In this document: in pieces, positions 32,901 to 45,719 of the stretch | Layout: the number at the start of each line of letters is the position of its first letter | Numbering within the stretch: position 1 is the stretch's first letter | Made by a program: the position numbers and the translations under genes | The notes under the pieces: model-generated | What the model was told of the DNA's origin: nothing | The model's input: only the letters and a program-made list of their open reading frames with translations | The model's database searches: none | Source: Megamerina dolium | Taxonomy: Eukaryota; Arthropoda; Insecta; Diptera; Megamerinidae | Direction: 5' to 3' | NCBI GenBank assembly: GCA_963854835.1 | Contig: OY978526.1 | Span: 40,566,140-40,630,139, forward strand | Length of the DNA: 64,000 nucleotides

Positions 32901-35900
32901 CGGCAGGTATCTCACGAATAAATCGATAATTCACGGTCATCAAGAACACTGGTGGATACAGCTGCGATATTTTCCTCTGTCTGCACTTTACTTATCGTGT
33001 TGGTGGTTTAAAGTCCAATAATGTAAATTTGGTGCGAAATTTAGTCACAAGATTCCGAATAGTCGCCTCAGAAGGTCGCTCAATCTGACCATAAAAGGAC
33101 TGAATGAATGAACCGAGCATGAATTTTGATAATAAAATTCAATAATCTACAAGCGTTGTTCGTTTGTAAATCGATTCATGGTTAAATTATAGACCAAACT
33201 GAACATGTTTGACAGTGACATGTTACACGAAAACAGCTGAACTGCCAAAAACAGTGTTGCCAAAAAGAAAGTTGCTAAAAAATCACCCTGTAATAGTAAC
33301 TGCCCAGATGCAAGGCGGGGCATTCGCACAAAAAGTGCGAGGTGGTTTTAAGTTCCTCTTCATCGTCACAGTTGCGATAATGCTCAGGTGCTGCTCTATA
33401 CGCATCCCCAGAATATCATAGAAGGCCCATGCTCCTACCCGACAGTCTAGCTTTGAGCCATCGGTGTAAAAATGTATTAATTTCGTCCGTTCGTATGAAA
33501 TTTGTTATCATAATCTAACTGTTCTATATCATAGTCCCCGCGGTAAGAAGTTAAAATCGTTCAGAATGATACAATGTCCCATTTTGTTATGGGACAACTC
33601 CGATATAGCTTTGAGTCTACTTTCCACCTGTCTTCTCTGAATATTGAGTGGAATCAAATGTAGCAAGGCATCAAGGGCGGAGGTGGAGGTGGAGGTAGTT
33701 TTAAGCGCTCCCATGATACACAGAGCAGCCAACTTTTCAGCCCTATTCATCGAATTTCTGTATATGGTTTCGTCTGGAAGTCTAGTCTAGTGCTGTCAGT
33801 CCAGTCAGGCAAGGACTCCATACTACAAAACTACAATAAGTGACGCGCTATCGAGGCTTTCTTAACACGCTAGTCAATTAAGCTTTTTTTTTAAGCTTTG
33901 TCTAAAATAAGACTAATGTATCTGGACTCTTCAAAGATGCTTAGTCTGCGATGATTTACCCCAAAATCGTAGCTATTTGTCAATTTTTCTAGAGAATTAA
34001 GTGCATGTGCTTCGTGCATCGCTTAATGTGCTTCCATATTTACCAGAAACAGCTCTTGCCAGGTCTTTAGCGTATGTTACAATCTTGCACCCTGTTCTTT
34101 CAGAGATGGCAACAATTCATTAACTACGAGTAAAATTTACAGTATGGATTAGGGGGAGTATTTATCGGCCAGTCTAGATTCGTAGTGTTCAGTTAATAGC
34201 TAGCGCACCTCGAACAGGATATGGATCTTCACCATGCAATAATGGTCCTGATCAAGAAACCGGAATGGCACAGCTGCACGACATCATGTCCTACTTTGTC
34301 GATTTCATAAAACTGAATAAAAAGGCGGTGTACTTGTCAAATTAACTGTCAGAGCGTCGAAATTTCTCCCTGTTTGCAAAAAAAGGTCTTAAAAATCACA
34401 CTCTACATTAATGATCGACTAACGTAAGTTGGAACAATATCAGAAACGATGCTCGGCTAGAGTTCTACATTGTTAGTATGGATGTGTATACGTTAAATAA
34501 TAAATTAACTCATTGTGCATGAGTTCGGTGTTCGCCCAAAGATAATATACAACGATGACGGCAGACCAGCAGACAAAGCAGTGTTTTAATCCCAAAACTA
34601 GTTAATTCTCTTATAGTTTTCTAAAGCATTTGATATGCTTTCCGAATATTTTTAACAGTGGGCTGATTCAAATCATGTACATTATAGATATATTTAAATA
34701 ATACAATAAATAACGGCGTACATTGTCACGAATGTGTGTGTGTGTGCACTGCTGTTTGCTGTGAGCAGATTTTTAATTTAAATTATATTGCTTATTAATT
34801 TTTTACTTTTTTCGCCTTTGTTATTTTTATGTGGGTATATCGCCAATCGTATTATATATCGTGTATATTGCGAATAATTTAATTTAATTTAGTTAAATAT
34901 TTTCTTTCTTTCTCTTCTTTTTTTTTTTCATTTTCTATTTACTTTCATATTTCAATCTTAATACATACACCCCATCGAAAAATTGAATGCAAATAAAAAA
35001 CCAATAAAACAACAAAATGAATTAATGAATTATCCAAAAACCATAAATGCCACAAACCAAAAAACAAACATAAAAATAAATTCATATTTATAGTATGGTA
35101 GACAGCGCTTTCATGAACTGCGCCAATGCATGCAAAATGATGAAGATGATAATCCTGGAAATACACTCACACCTGATTCTCAGGTATTATATGATTTATA
35201 TTTTTGAATATTTCTTTGTTATACTTTTATTAAGACACTACATATCTCGTTCATAGAGAGTTTGATTTTAAGGAAAAACAAAAGAGAAATATTTATTTCA
35301 CAAATATTCCAAATACATATCCTTTAGAGATATTTGAGCAATTGAATACAATAATAAGAATTGCAATTTCTACATCTTATAGAATAGTTCAACGGATGGC
35401 GTTTTTACCAATCGTCCTACACATCCATTCAAAGTAATCGAAAATGATACCATGAGTATTCAGAGTATGACATCATTGGGGCGTGTAGGACGTATATTGG
35501 CTGGTAGTATAGATCCTTCAGGTAAATATAATATTTATAAACATCACGATTAGTTTGTATTCATATGTCTTATCTTTTCATTAATACCTGTAGCTGTAAG
35601 CCTGGATCGTGAATCAATTAACACAAACACTTCTCATTCGACTGGTTCTGAAACAAATACGGCAGCACCATCAGCACCGATATCATCATCATCATCATCA
35701 TCATTGTCATCAACAACAGCACGCAGCAGCAATGTAACAACAGCGGCGGCGGCGGTGGCGGCGGCAGCACCACTATCAACAGGAACACCAAAAATTTCAC
35801 CTAAACATCCAACAGCTGCACTACTGGCCGGCAATGCTGCCACTGCGGCTGCTGCAACTGCTGCCGCCGTTACATTAGCCGAGAATAAGATCATTTTTCA

Positions 35901-38900
35901 GGAGCCCGATGTTATTGCAAGCACAAAATTGGCCCATTCAAAGACTACCGATTCAATTACGTCTAGTGGTCCAATCGCACCGCCAAGACGTAAGAAAAAA
36001 TCCCGTAAAGTATCAACCAGTAGTTCATCTGAGCAATTTAATATGAATGAAGGTATGCGTTTGCCGACATGCGACACCGAAGACACCGATAGTGATACAC
36101 GTTCCGTGAAGAGTGTGCGCGATGTACAACAGAAGCTGCGCGATGATCTTGTGAAGGAAATTGAAAAATCATGGAGTGCCGATGACAGTACGATGACTTC
36201 AACTCGTCCAACAACATCGGCTGCTGTCATAGCCAACAGTAGCCATAATAATAGCCATAATAGTTTTGGTCTGCATATGTCATTGGCATCCTCCTCTGTG
36301 GCGACATCATCGAATACTGTGGTTTCTACTTCGGTAGCTTCACTAGCGCAGATGTCGATGTGCAACACTCGTCCGGTAACTACTGCTGCTTTGGGTGGTT
36401 CCATTAATCGCATTTCACACTCATTGGGTAATAGTTCCACATCAGTATATTCGAAGCCGAGTCCATCGAATTCGGCGAAAAGTAATTCGGCACCTGGCCG
36501 TGTAAGGTATGTGCACGTGTTATTGCGTAAGTGCGACCGCCAAGCATTGATTTATGTGTTTGATAGCTCCATTGATCCGTCACAAGGTTTGAATTTGTAT
36601 AAGGCAACACAGGGTGGTTATGTGGTGAAACCACGCGATGAAGAGTGCAATAAGGCTGAAGGTCCTACGCTGGAGGAAATTAATCGTATTGAAAAAATTC
36701 TAATGGACAAAGCGACACGTCCGAAACTAGCCGGTACTGGTTCGAATAGTTTGGGTAGTGCTACGAGGTAAAATATATATGTGCACGTGTGTGTGTGTGT
36801 GTGCATGTCTATACGATGGCCATTCTCATACAATGAATTTAATTTACATAAATGAACTTTAGTGAATTTGAACATTTTTACAGAAATCCATTCGAGCTAT
36901 TTGTAATTTACAAATTAACTTCATTAAGTGGTCCATGGCGTTTGAAAATCAAGTTGGTGTTTTTTTTGTTTGTTTTACAAAACTAATCCATGCCTATAGT
37001 ATTAGCTATACTTAGTCATTTCATTTCATTCACATATGTACATAATATGGTATACATTGGGATCTAAGCAAAAAATGTGATGTTGCTGTTGTTGTGTAAT
37101 TTTTGCTAAAGTTCATTTAGACAAGCTTTTTTCTATTATAACTATATGTGTATTCGTGCTATGGTGTGGCTAATTATTATTCAATCAGTTATCAATTGTT
37201 TATCAATAGATATCCGTCGTTGATATATCGTTCGGGTAATGACAAGGAGCGACGAAAATCCGCTGGTGATGAGGATGTCCTCAAGCAGATGAATATCTAT
37301 GTACGTACACGTACCAATTCGGGCAAACAATTGACCGACTTTGAGATACTCGAACAAGTTCCTGTGAAAAATCTGGATACAGGTGAAAATATGACACTAT
37401 CGGAAGTACGATCACCACCTGTGCCTGAGGGTTGGAATCCATTGTCATTGCATATATTGCGATTGACATCACATCTGGAGGTTATACAAAAGGAATCGGA
37501 CGAAGAGAGCGTAATTGGTATACCGCCCAGCAGTGAGGGACAGCCGCCCGATGAGGAGGAGGGCGAAGCAGAAGATGGTAGTCGTTTGAAGAAGAAGACA
37601 GCACGAATAAAACGTTTCTTTGGCTCGACAATGCGCAAAACGGTGGATAAGGCGAAATCGTTGGCATCGGAGGTGTCACATGCACGCCACAAGGAAGACG
37701 TTGCCGATATTGTCGATGTAATGAATCCAGAGCAAAATATCAAAATAAAAGCCTCATCAACGAATAAGGGACCGTATGAATTTACGAAATTGCAACATGT
37801 ACAGGTGAGTGAGTGATAGTAGTTCTTAAGCCTATTAATTGAATATTGAATTCTTTTGAATTGGTGTAAAGGACTTGTCTGGCGAACATACTGGCGCTGT
37901 TTGGTGTATGAAATTTAGTTCGTGTGGTCGTCTTTTAGCAACTGCCGGTCAGGATAAAGTATTACGTATATGGGTGTTGAAAGATGCCTATCCATTTTTT
38001 CAAGTATGTTCACATTATTCGATTGATTGATTGATGGATTCAAATATAATATGTATTTGTCATAGGATATGCGTACGAAATATAATGCCGATCAGAAATC
38101 ATCACCAACACCATCACAAGAGTCACTTGTATCACAGCATTCGGCTGAGGAAGCAATCGCAATGGCTACTGCAGCTGAAAAATGCACAGGTCCCTTTATG
38201 CCGAAAGCCTTTTGCACCTACATTGGTCATACATCTGATCTGTTGGATGTGTCATGGTCGAAAAACTACTTCATACTGTCCAGTTCGATGGACAAAACGG
38301 TTCGACTATGGCATATCTCACGCAAAGAGTGTCTCTGCTGTTTTCAGCATATTGATTTCGTCACCGCCATTGCCTTTCATCCGCGAGATGATCGCTACTT
38401 TCTTAGTGGTAGCTTGGATGGTAAGTTACGCCTGTGGAATATACCCGATAAGAAGGTGGCCCTCTGGAATGAGGTTGATGGTCAGACGAAACTGATCACT
38501 GCTGCGAATTTCTGTCAAAATGGACAATTTGCAGTGGTCGGCTCATATGATGGTCGTTGCATTTTCTATAATACCGATCAATTGAAATATCACACGCAAA
38601 TTCATGTACGTTCGACGCGTGGCAAAAATCGCATTGGTCGCAAAATCAGTGGTATCGAACCAATGCCGGGTGAGGATAAAATACTTGTCACTTCGAATGA
38701 CAGTCGTGTGCGTTTGTATGATTTGCGCGATTTGAATTTATCGTGCAAATACAAGGGCTACTTGAATGTATCGTCACAGATTAAAGCATCCTTTAGCCAT
38801 GATGGTAAATATATAATTGCCGGATCGGAAAATCAATGCATTTACATATGGAAAACTAATCATGATTACTCCAAATTGAGTTCGGTAGGTGAAGAAAGCA

Positions 38901-39319
38901 TCAGAAATAAACATTCTGCTTGAAGTTATATTTTTCTTTTACTCTACTCGTTTACAGGTACGTCGTGATCGTAGTGATTTCTGGGAGGGCATCAAAGCGC
39001 ATAATGCTACTGTAACTTGTGCCATTTTTGCACCACATCCTGAAGCAATTATTAAACCAGAACCGGATGAAATTTCCAATGAAAAGGTTTTATTTTTCAT
39101 ACAAATACTCTAAATTATTTGAGCATTTGATTAATATTTCCTTTGTTTTTCGACTTTTGACAGTTGCCAAATAATCAACCAGATCCATTGGTCGAACAAC
39201 ATAAAAAAGGTTGTGGCTATGTTATGGTTAGTGCAGATTTCAATGGCGCCATTAAAGTGTTTATCAATAAAACAAAACCGAAACATAGTAGTCTCCCCTA
39301 TACAGCAATTGCAGATTAA
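29925..39319 (+). CDS. WDR44: WDR44 homologue (Rab11-binding WD-repeat protein)
   Basis: Ten coding exons join in frame to 1174 residues: 29925-30010, 30093-30297, 35094-35183, 35383-35521, 35594-36767, 37210-37804, 37872-38003, 38066-38884, 38958-39086 and 39164-39319. Mammalian WDR44 links Rab11 recycling endosomes to the endoplasmic reticulum. Residues 13-19, EFFDAED, form an FFAT-like motif for VAP proteins, at the same N-terminal place as in human WDR44. A long Ser/Thr/Ala-rich middle has a PPRRKKKSRK patch. Residues 764 to the end form the WD propeller, with HTGAVWCMKFS, DKVLRIW, DKTVRLW and DGKLRLW as landmarks. It is longer than human WDR44 (913 residues) because of the low-complexity middle. 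Intron 2-3 is 4.8 kb and full of transposons. Confidence 0.93.
30298..32499. other. WDR44 intron, first part
   Basis: AT-rich intron sequence with short (TG)n near 32040-32058. No nested gene recognised. Confidence 0.5.
32500..34150 (-). pseudogene. LINE ORF2 relic in the WDR44 intron, split by a MITE
   Basis: On the minus strand, CKIVTYAKDLARAVSG near 34080-34030 is a decayed YADD catalytic box, followed by SRYISLILDKA near 33910. RAEKLAALCIMGALKTT near 33740 is the post-RT conserved region. HFYTDGSKLDCRVGAWAF near 33470-33420 is an RNase H start. It runs antisense to WDR44 and carries stops and frameshifts. The RNase H places it among the I/Jockey-like LINEs that keep this domain. Its 3' portion beyond the MITE, 32500-32706, is less certain. 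Confidence 0.72.
32709..33290 (-). mobile_element. Tc1/mariner-type MITE from an internally deleted transposase gene
   Basis: It is 582 bp, flanked by TA (32707-32708 and 33291-33292). The terminal inverted repeats are CAGGGTGATTTCTTA and CAGGGTGATTTTTTA. The minus strand encodes an N-terminal piece, IERPSEATIRNLVTKF, around 33085. Within about 90 bases it is followed by a C-terminal piece, REIPADMLERVCQNWTQRM, around 32910. The catalytic middle is missing. The same transposase family left a middle-region relic at 61750-62000. Excising it rejoins the LINE relic cleanly. Confidence 0.88.
34151..35093. other. WDR44 intron, last part
   Basis: AT-rich; short (TG)n near 34735-34745. No gene recognised. 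Confidence 0.45.
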
Positions 39320-41804
39320 CTTTATATATATAGGTACATAATATATATATGTATATATATATTTATGTACATGACATAATTGTACGACTATTTATCTCTT
39401 CTCTATAATGTTTCTAAAATAAGTTATAATGCAAATTACCCGTTTATTTGTTTTTATTCATGTCACTACAATATGTACTATTGACAATTAACACAATACT
39501 AATCATGTTTAAAATTATATACATATACTTGTATGTACTATTGTTCATAAAAACTATGTGCTAATGTGCCGCTTAAAAAAATCAAAAGCTATTCAAATAA
39601 ATGCAAACAATTTAGGTTATTCCATAATGCATACTAAAAAGGCAAGAGAATATGTCTCTGTAGAATTGAAATTTGTTATTATTATTGTTTTCAAATATTT
39701 TCACATTTACGAAGCAAAGTTTTTTACAAGAAATGGTTGTTATTTCTGAGTCAAATAAAATAAAATAGCAACAGAAAAATAACTAACACATAAATTCCAT
39801 TAATATTGTTTTTGTGTATATGTATGTATGGGTATTTTATACTAATATTATAGCTATGTTCAAGAATAAGATCACACACATATATTTTTTTGTCTTCTTT
39901 CTTTAAATTAAAATTAAGTCAATTAATTGCATACACATATTGTATGCATATTTAAACACATAATAAATCTGAAAACAAAACTACATATTTATATATGTAA
40001 TTGTATGATATTGTTTTTTCATAAGTTAACTACATACAATATTGTACTAATCAAAGCCATCAAATTGCTTGCATTGCAATCAAGAGGAATTTTTACATTT
40101 AAATATGTGACAATTTACATTATCATAATGGATACAGTGAGAAAGAGAGAGCGAGAGAGAGAGGGCGTGAAATTTGTGTAAAAATATAGTAAAGCAAAAG
40201 CAAACTAATGTAATATATTACTTTTTTAGAATTAAATAAATTATAATTTTATTTAATGCAAAAAAATTACAATTAAGTTGTTTATTAACTTTTCCACATA
40301 TAAATAGCACTAAATAGAGTGTTTGGGAAAAAGATATAATATTCTGGATAACATAAGTACCCTTAATAGAATGATTGACTTGCAAAACGACACATAGTCA
40401 AACTAGTTAAGCTGAAGTTTAATTTAATTAATTTTTTAAAATATAAATATAATATAAAATAAATATAATTTTTAAAAATTAAATATATAAGATGAATAGG
40501 CAGTAGCAAGATGTGTTTGTCACGTCTCTTAGCAATTGTGTGTTTACGTTTTCTCGTTTTCGTTTTGGAGATACATATATATACACATATAATGCCAAAA
40601 TAAACAAAACATATGCCTGCAATGTTGATTAGATCGTATAGATTGTCTACAATCTTGGTATTAGTACGTTTTGGAAGTCAGCCATTATATAGGGATGAAT
40701 GGGGCTAAGTGATTGATGTGTTGTCGATTGATGATAGTCGAAAGTATTAAGAAGTAAATTTTCAATTTACAGTAATTTTTTCTAAGAGCATTATTGGAAA
40801 GTTTCATGTGAATAAGTAAATTATAAGCAATTAATCAGCGCTACCATGGAATCAAATAGCTGTAGTAATTGGTTTAAAAACAACAACAAATTCACTTTGG
40901 TGTTATGAATTCCGACATTATTGGGTTTATGTTCGAATCGGAATTGGTGTCGGTTCGGTTTCGGGTTTGAACATCGGTTTTACGATTTTATGACACCAAA
41001 CGAAACCAGAATTGGTTTGCAATTCTGACCAAAAGCCCTGAATATTTGTGCTTTTATTTTTATTGTTAATAATATTCGAATTAGAATATGTTCATGCACA
41101 CAAAATCCAAAAGAAAGGTAGGAGCTTTTACAATGTATCATTTAAAAAACAAAGCCACAGTCCTTGTATTCCAAAGGAAGTTCCTGAAAGACATTATATA
41201 CGCATCGAACCACTTGTTCATCAGTAAAAACCTCCATAGCCATCAGATCAACATATATCTAACATATCTTAGGTTTGTTGCATTTGCACAAAGATATTAA
41301 ATAGTGAAAAAAGTAAATTCAAAACAATGTATTGAATGCAAGAGATCACTCACGATTCATTTGAAGGTACCAACTGCTTGTCAGAGGTTGAAGCTAACGA
41401 AGATGGAAATATATTTATAACATCACTCGTTTACGAACAAAAAAAAAAAATTACACAAATAATTTTTTCTATTTCATTAATACATTTTTTTAATCTTAAA
41501 TGAAAAATATGAAATCTTCATTCATCACTTCCAATATGACATACATACACACACAGCTTTTTTATATAAAATGTGTAAAATTCCAGGGTTAGAAAAGTGT
41601 TACTCATTTAGAGCCGTAATTTGTTTATGTCGAATGGTGTAGGAAAAAGGACGGCTATGGTAGAATTTAAAGAGAATTGGTAAGGTTTTCCAAAAAACAC
41701 TCCACAATACATATTTTTTTGTGTCCACGAAAAAAAAAAACACGTGAAAACAGATGTCAATAATACTCCATTTTGTGTCATAGTGCAATTAATATGTATT
41801 TTAT
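39320..41804. other. Spacer after WDR44
   Basis: WDR44 3' untranslated sequence followed by AT-rich intergenic DNA. A GA-rich run occurs near 40141-40165. No gene recognised. Confidence 0.45.
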
Positions 41805-42447
41805 TTAGTTGCTAATAAATTCTATACCATTCATGCTTATTCGCATGCAGGTCAAGGGTAAATTTATTATTTCAAAAGAAATTATATTTGCAGTAGCATT
41901 TGTGCATGCGTGTACCTTATTGTCTTCTAATGATAACTGATGCACCTTGAGACAAATAAATAATGCTATTGATGGTGCAACTGGCAAACAGATTGGTGGC
42001 AATTCTTGTATGGTTAAATTATTCGTATATAATGCAATATCATTCAGATAGATACCACCATCTAAATTGAAGTTTTCTGGTTTCACCGTCCAATTGCCGC
42101 ATACTATTTATCAATCATATATGTATGCATATAACGAAAGTAATAAAAAATAAGTCATTTACATATCAGTACAAGATCAAATGTGTAAGAACTTCGAACT
42201 TACGTTTCCTGTCTATGTTCAAGAAGTTATTTTCGATCCGAGCACAACACTCACAGCTCAACAGCGATACACAATTGCAAGCGTCAGCTAATAATCTAGT
42301 TGCCATACGTATATCTCGGAATAAGTCATTTTGTTTAGCATGAGCATACAGGCTAAATTCTGCAGCATGTAATGCGTCGGGATAGTACCAAAATACGAAA
42401 CCCAATATCATGATTACTCGCAATACTAAATTTCTGTTTATAAACAT
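41805..42447 (-). CDS. Secreted DUF4773-family protein
   Basis: Two exons, 42447-42204 and 42103-41805, join in frame to 180 residues. The first in-frame ATG gives MFINRN. It is followed by a hydrophobic stretch (LRVIMILGFVFWYY) and a likely signal cleavage after ALHA at residue 28. The mature protein has the cysteine cluster CNCVSLLSCECC, then CGNWTV, a segment around ALYTNNLTI, PPICLPV, and further cysteines. This Cys pattern is that of the insect-specific DUF4773 family. Members are small extracellular proteins of unknown function. The first exon is open upstream of this ATG but without another ATG. Function cannot be stated. Confidence 0.78.
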
Positions 42448-43479
42448 GTTGATACAATGCACTTGAATTTTCAACTGATCATTGTTCAAGTGTGATAGGT
42501 GATATTATGGTTTGGGTTTAAGTTTGGATTTACATTAGTTGAAAATTTCATTAAATGCTTTGTAACGCTTTCACGAATATGTGTGTGTGTGTGTGTGTCC
42601 CATACAATATATTTTGTTTTAACCCAAATCTTAATTGTTCTTTAAACGTTATAGTTAATATTTTAGCTGCTTAATTAATGGGGGAAAATTCCTTTGTTAT
42701 CTTTGTAGCTGTTAAAAAAGCAAGTATACGATTTTTTTTTTTTAAATTGGAAGCGAATATGTAGTATGAATGGAATGCTTCGAAAATAACCAATATAAAT
42801 ATAATGTAGGTACCTACTTACGTAAAATACATATGTACGAGTAGATGTCATCGCTGAATGATTGTTACGTATTTTCGTTTAATGCTACCAGCACAAACAC
42901 CAATAATGACGACATATTGTAACAGGTAATGTTTTAGGTTAAGTAGAAGGTTGCCTGCGCCTGCATTCCCAGGTAGATGTCGACGAGGAAATATATGGAC
43001 AGAAAGGCCAAGTACTGAAGGTAGACAAAGTTGATCTGTTCGCAAGTATGATGTGTATATATAGAAAATAATTTTACCAGTGATCGTAGATAATAGGAGG
43101 GGATTGTCCCCGGTTGTGCAGCAAGCTTTGCTTTTTGACCGAATAACTTTTGATTGCACCATCCAATTTTGATGGTTGAGATACTGATGTGAAAGTAATG
43201 TTCTAATATCTAACTTTTCGCCAAAGAAATGATATTGATTCGATATAAAATAGATAAAATATGAAAAATTGCGAAATATAGCGTTTTTGATGAAAAACAT
43301 AGCCCCAACCATTTTGAATTTAAAAATATACTTTAGTAAAACTAATTTTTAATTGGATAGAACCACCAAAGAATTTATATTGTGGGCAAAAAGTACCGGA
43401 AAAGTAGTTATAACTAAAATATCTTTATTTCAAATAATTTCATAGAATAGACTTATGCCAACGATTTTACTAAACTTCA
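42448..43479. other. Spacer with a 154-codon minus-strand frame of unknown nature
   Basis: A (GT)n run is at 42580-42598. A minus-strand open frame at 43312-42848 encodes a hydrophobic N terminus and a mixed C-terminal half. I recognise no family. The sequence has the look of an old repeat and I do not call it a gene. Confidence 0.3.
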
Positions 43480-44130
43480 AACACTTGCTAAATTCGATTT
43501 CCGGGATAGTCTTCTTCGATTCAGCTTGTATCTCATCTATCGACTCAAAATGATGCCCACGGAGCGGTCTCTTAGTTTAACAAATAACCAGACGCCACAC
43601 GGAGCTAAATCAGGCGAATACGGTGGTTGTGCAACGATATGCGCTGAATTTTTGGGGCAATATTCACTAAGAACGAGTGCAGTGCGAGATGACTTTGTGA
43701 CAACAGTATGATTTGACTTTCTCATTTACAGATGGTCTTTCAAAATGGTTTTCACTGATTGTTCTGATATTCCAACATTATCAGTAAGGTTTCTAACTGT
43801 CAATATACGATTTTCGAGCACCAATTCATTGATTTGATTGTTGTGTTGTTATCAGTCCATGTGATTGTTCGTTCGGGACCAATCACATTACCGTCTTCAA
43901 CGCTTTCTAGACCCTCTTTGAACAATTAATACCATTCATATACTTATGTTTTCGATGGAGCCGATTCACTGAAGGCCTTTTGCAACATTCCCAACGTTTC
44001 GGATGCAGAATTTTCATTACGCGCACGAACTTAAATAAAACTTCTGTGTTGAATAATTTCAGACATTGTAAAAATCGAAAAATTCTCCTTTGGTTGTTCA
44101 CAAAACACAAGCATAACTATTTTAGAATGG
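43480..44130 (-). pseudogene. Internally deleted mariner transposase relic
   Basis: Minus strand, N-terminal part at about 44060-43740: FKEGLESVEDG, then NWCSKIVY-like and LTVRNLTDNVGIS in shifting frames. These are the second helix-turn-helix region. It passes within about 60 bases into the C-terminal part at 43725-43545: SSRTALVLSEYCPKNSAHIV followed by PPYSPDLAPCGVWLF. The normal PYSPDLAPCD motif has Gly in place of the last catalytic Asp. The intervening catalytic half is missing. Confidence 0.82.
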
Positions 44131-44229
44131 CTATTTACTATGTCCATGGCGGCATAAAACTCATACCGCTTGTGGTTGCACCTTGTCCGATACTATGCAA
44201 ATAGGTCCGAAGATCTTGCGCAATTTTGT

Positions 44230-44640
44230 GGAAATTTTCTAAGCTTCGGCGCCATATGTAAGGAAAGGCATGATGAGAGACTTATAGTGTATGGTTTTCG
44301 TTACTCGCGAGGGCGTTTGACTTCTCAATTGCTTACTTAGCACAAGGTAGCATCTGCTAGCAAGAGTGATACTTCGCAATATCTCCAGGCTGAAGTCATT
44401 ACTAGTGTTAATGCTCGTTCGAATATGGACAAAGTACCGCACTATTTCAAAAGCTTAGATATCAACAGCGACGTGCTGTCCAAGATGCGAGGACTCTTTC
44501 TTTATTGACACTAGGTACTTCGTCTTATTCTCATCCCTATAAGAGCAAATCGATGCGACTCTCTTTCGAACTCGGAAAGAGAGTTATCATGTCAATATCA
44601 TCAGCGTAAGGTAACAGCATGACATTTTTGTTGAAGATAG
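44230..44640 (-). pseudogene. LINE reverse transcriptase relic, same family as 7391-8200
   Basis: The minus strand starts with LPYADDIDMIT near 44620, the intact YADD box. KKESSHLGQHVAVDI, LASRCYLVLSKQLRSQ and SLIMPFLTYGAEA then follow down to 44239. The block order and wording match the plus-strand relic at 7391-8200. Frameshifted; dead. Confidence 0.8.
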
Positions 44641-45719
44641 TGCCATTATGTCAAAAATTTGCTCGATTTGCCAACAATTTTGAGAATATTTGTCACGTTT
44701 TGTAAAGACACTCACTCCTCAAATACAAATACAAGTGCTCGTACTTAACTTTTTAGCTAAGATTTACTGTTCGAAAAATTAATTTATTTTTTAGGATGCA
44801 GGTTCAGGAAAAGAAAAAGCTAATAGCTGCTTAGTGTTTGCTCAAAGCTGACTTACAATGAAACTAAGTGTTGGCAGTATTATCGGAGCGCTAGGTAAAT
44901 AAACACGTTGCTTCACGGGGGCTGCTGCCTACACTTATTTAAGTGTTGTCTTCTCATGGACTCGGTGGTTTTTTATGTTTTCCAGATACGAACTTGGCTT
45001 CGAGAAGTATCAAAACGCACACACATAACATCAAAAAGAGACTTCATATTTAAAACAACACCAAGGTCTAAAATGAATTTATGGAAAATTGTAGTTGTAT
45101 ATGCGATTCATAGAGCCTATAAACCATTAAATCATAATCTGCGAACCTAATTCGTTAAAATCTATTAAGTTGATCATTAAATTTATAAAATTCATAATAT
45201 TTTCTGAACAACATTCATAATTATAAACTGAGTCCATAAATTTTGGTGTTAATTAAATTTTTAAAAGTACGTTTGGTTCAAAATCAATGAGTTTTTTCAT
45301 TACAATTAATGTATAAATTTGTTGATTTTATGCAAGTTTTTCATTCCGCATAGGAGATAAAAAAAACGTATTAAACACTGGAACATTAGATGTGGAAAAT
45401 CACCTTACAGTCGGCTGGGACCGACCAAATTATATCCTGCATATGTAGATATATATATATAAAAAGTTAACTCGAATATCCATTTTTTTCTTTTATTTCC
45501 ACTTCTTGAGAAACAATTTTTGCATATAATACTAATTTACACCCGAAATATGGTTGACTTTGACGAAGTACTTTGTATGTTATGAGGGTTCTAAAAGAGA
45601 TAATTTGAAGGAGGTTTTTAAGAGAATTCCGAGGCTTGTAAATCCAATTAATTTTTCAATATTCATCCACACCTTAAATTTGGTTGTCCCACGATGAATA
45701 ATTAATAAGTCAGGGCAGT
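44641..45719. other. Spacer
   Basis: AT-rich. The 80-codon frame at 44908-45150 has no recognisable features. Confidence 0.4.

Noticed and set aside
35634..36440. Minus-strand open frames of 86 and 180 codons opposite the WDR44 fifth exon
   Set aside because: They are antisense shadows of a serine/alanine-rich coding exon whose plus frame joins correctly with nine other exons.
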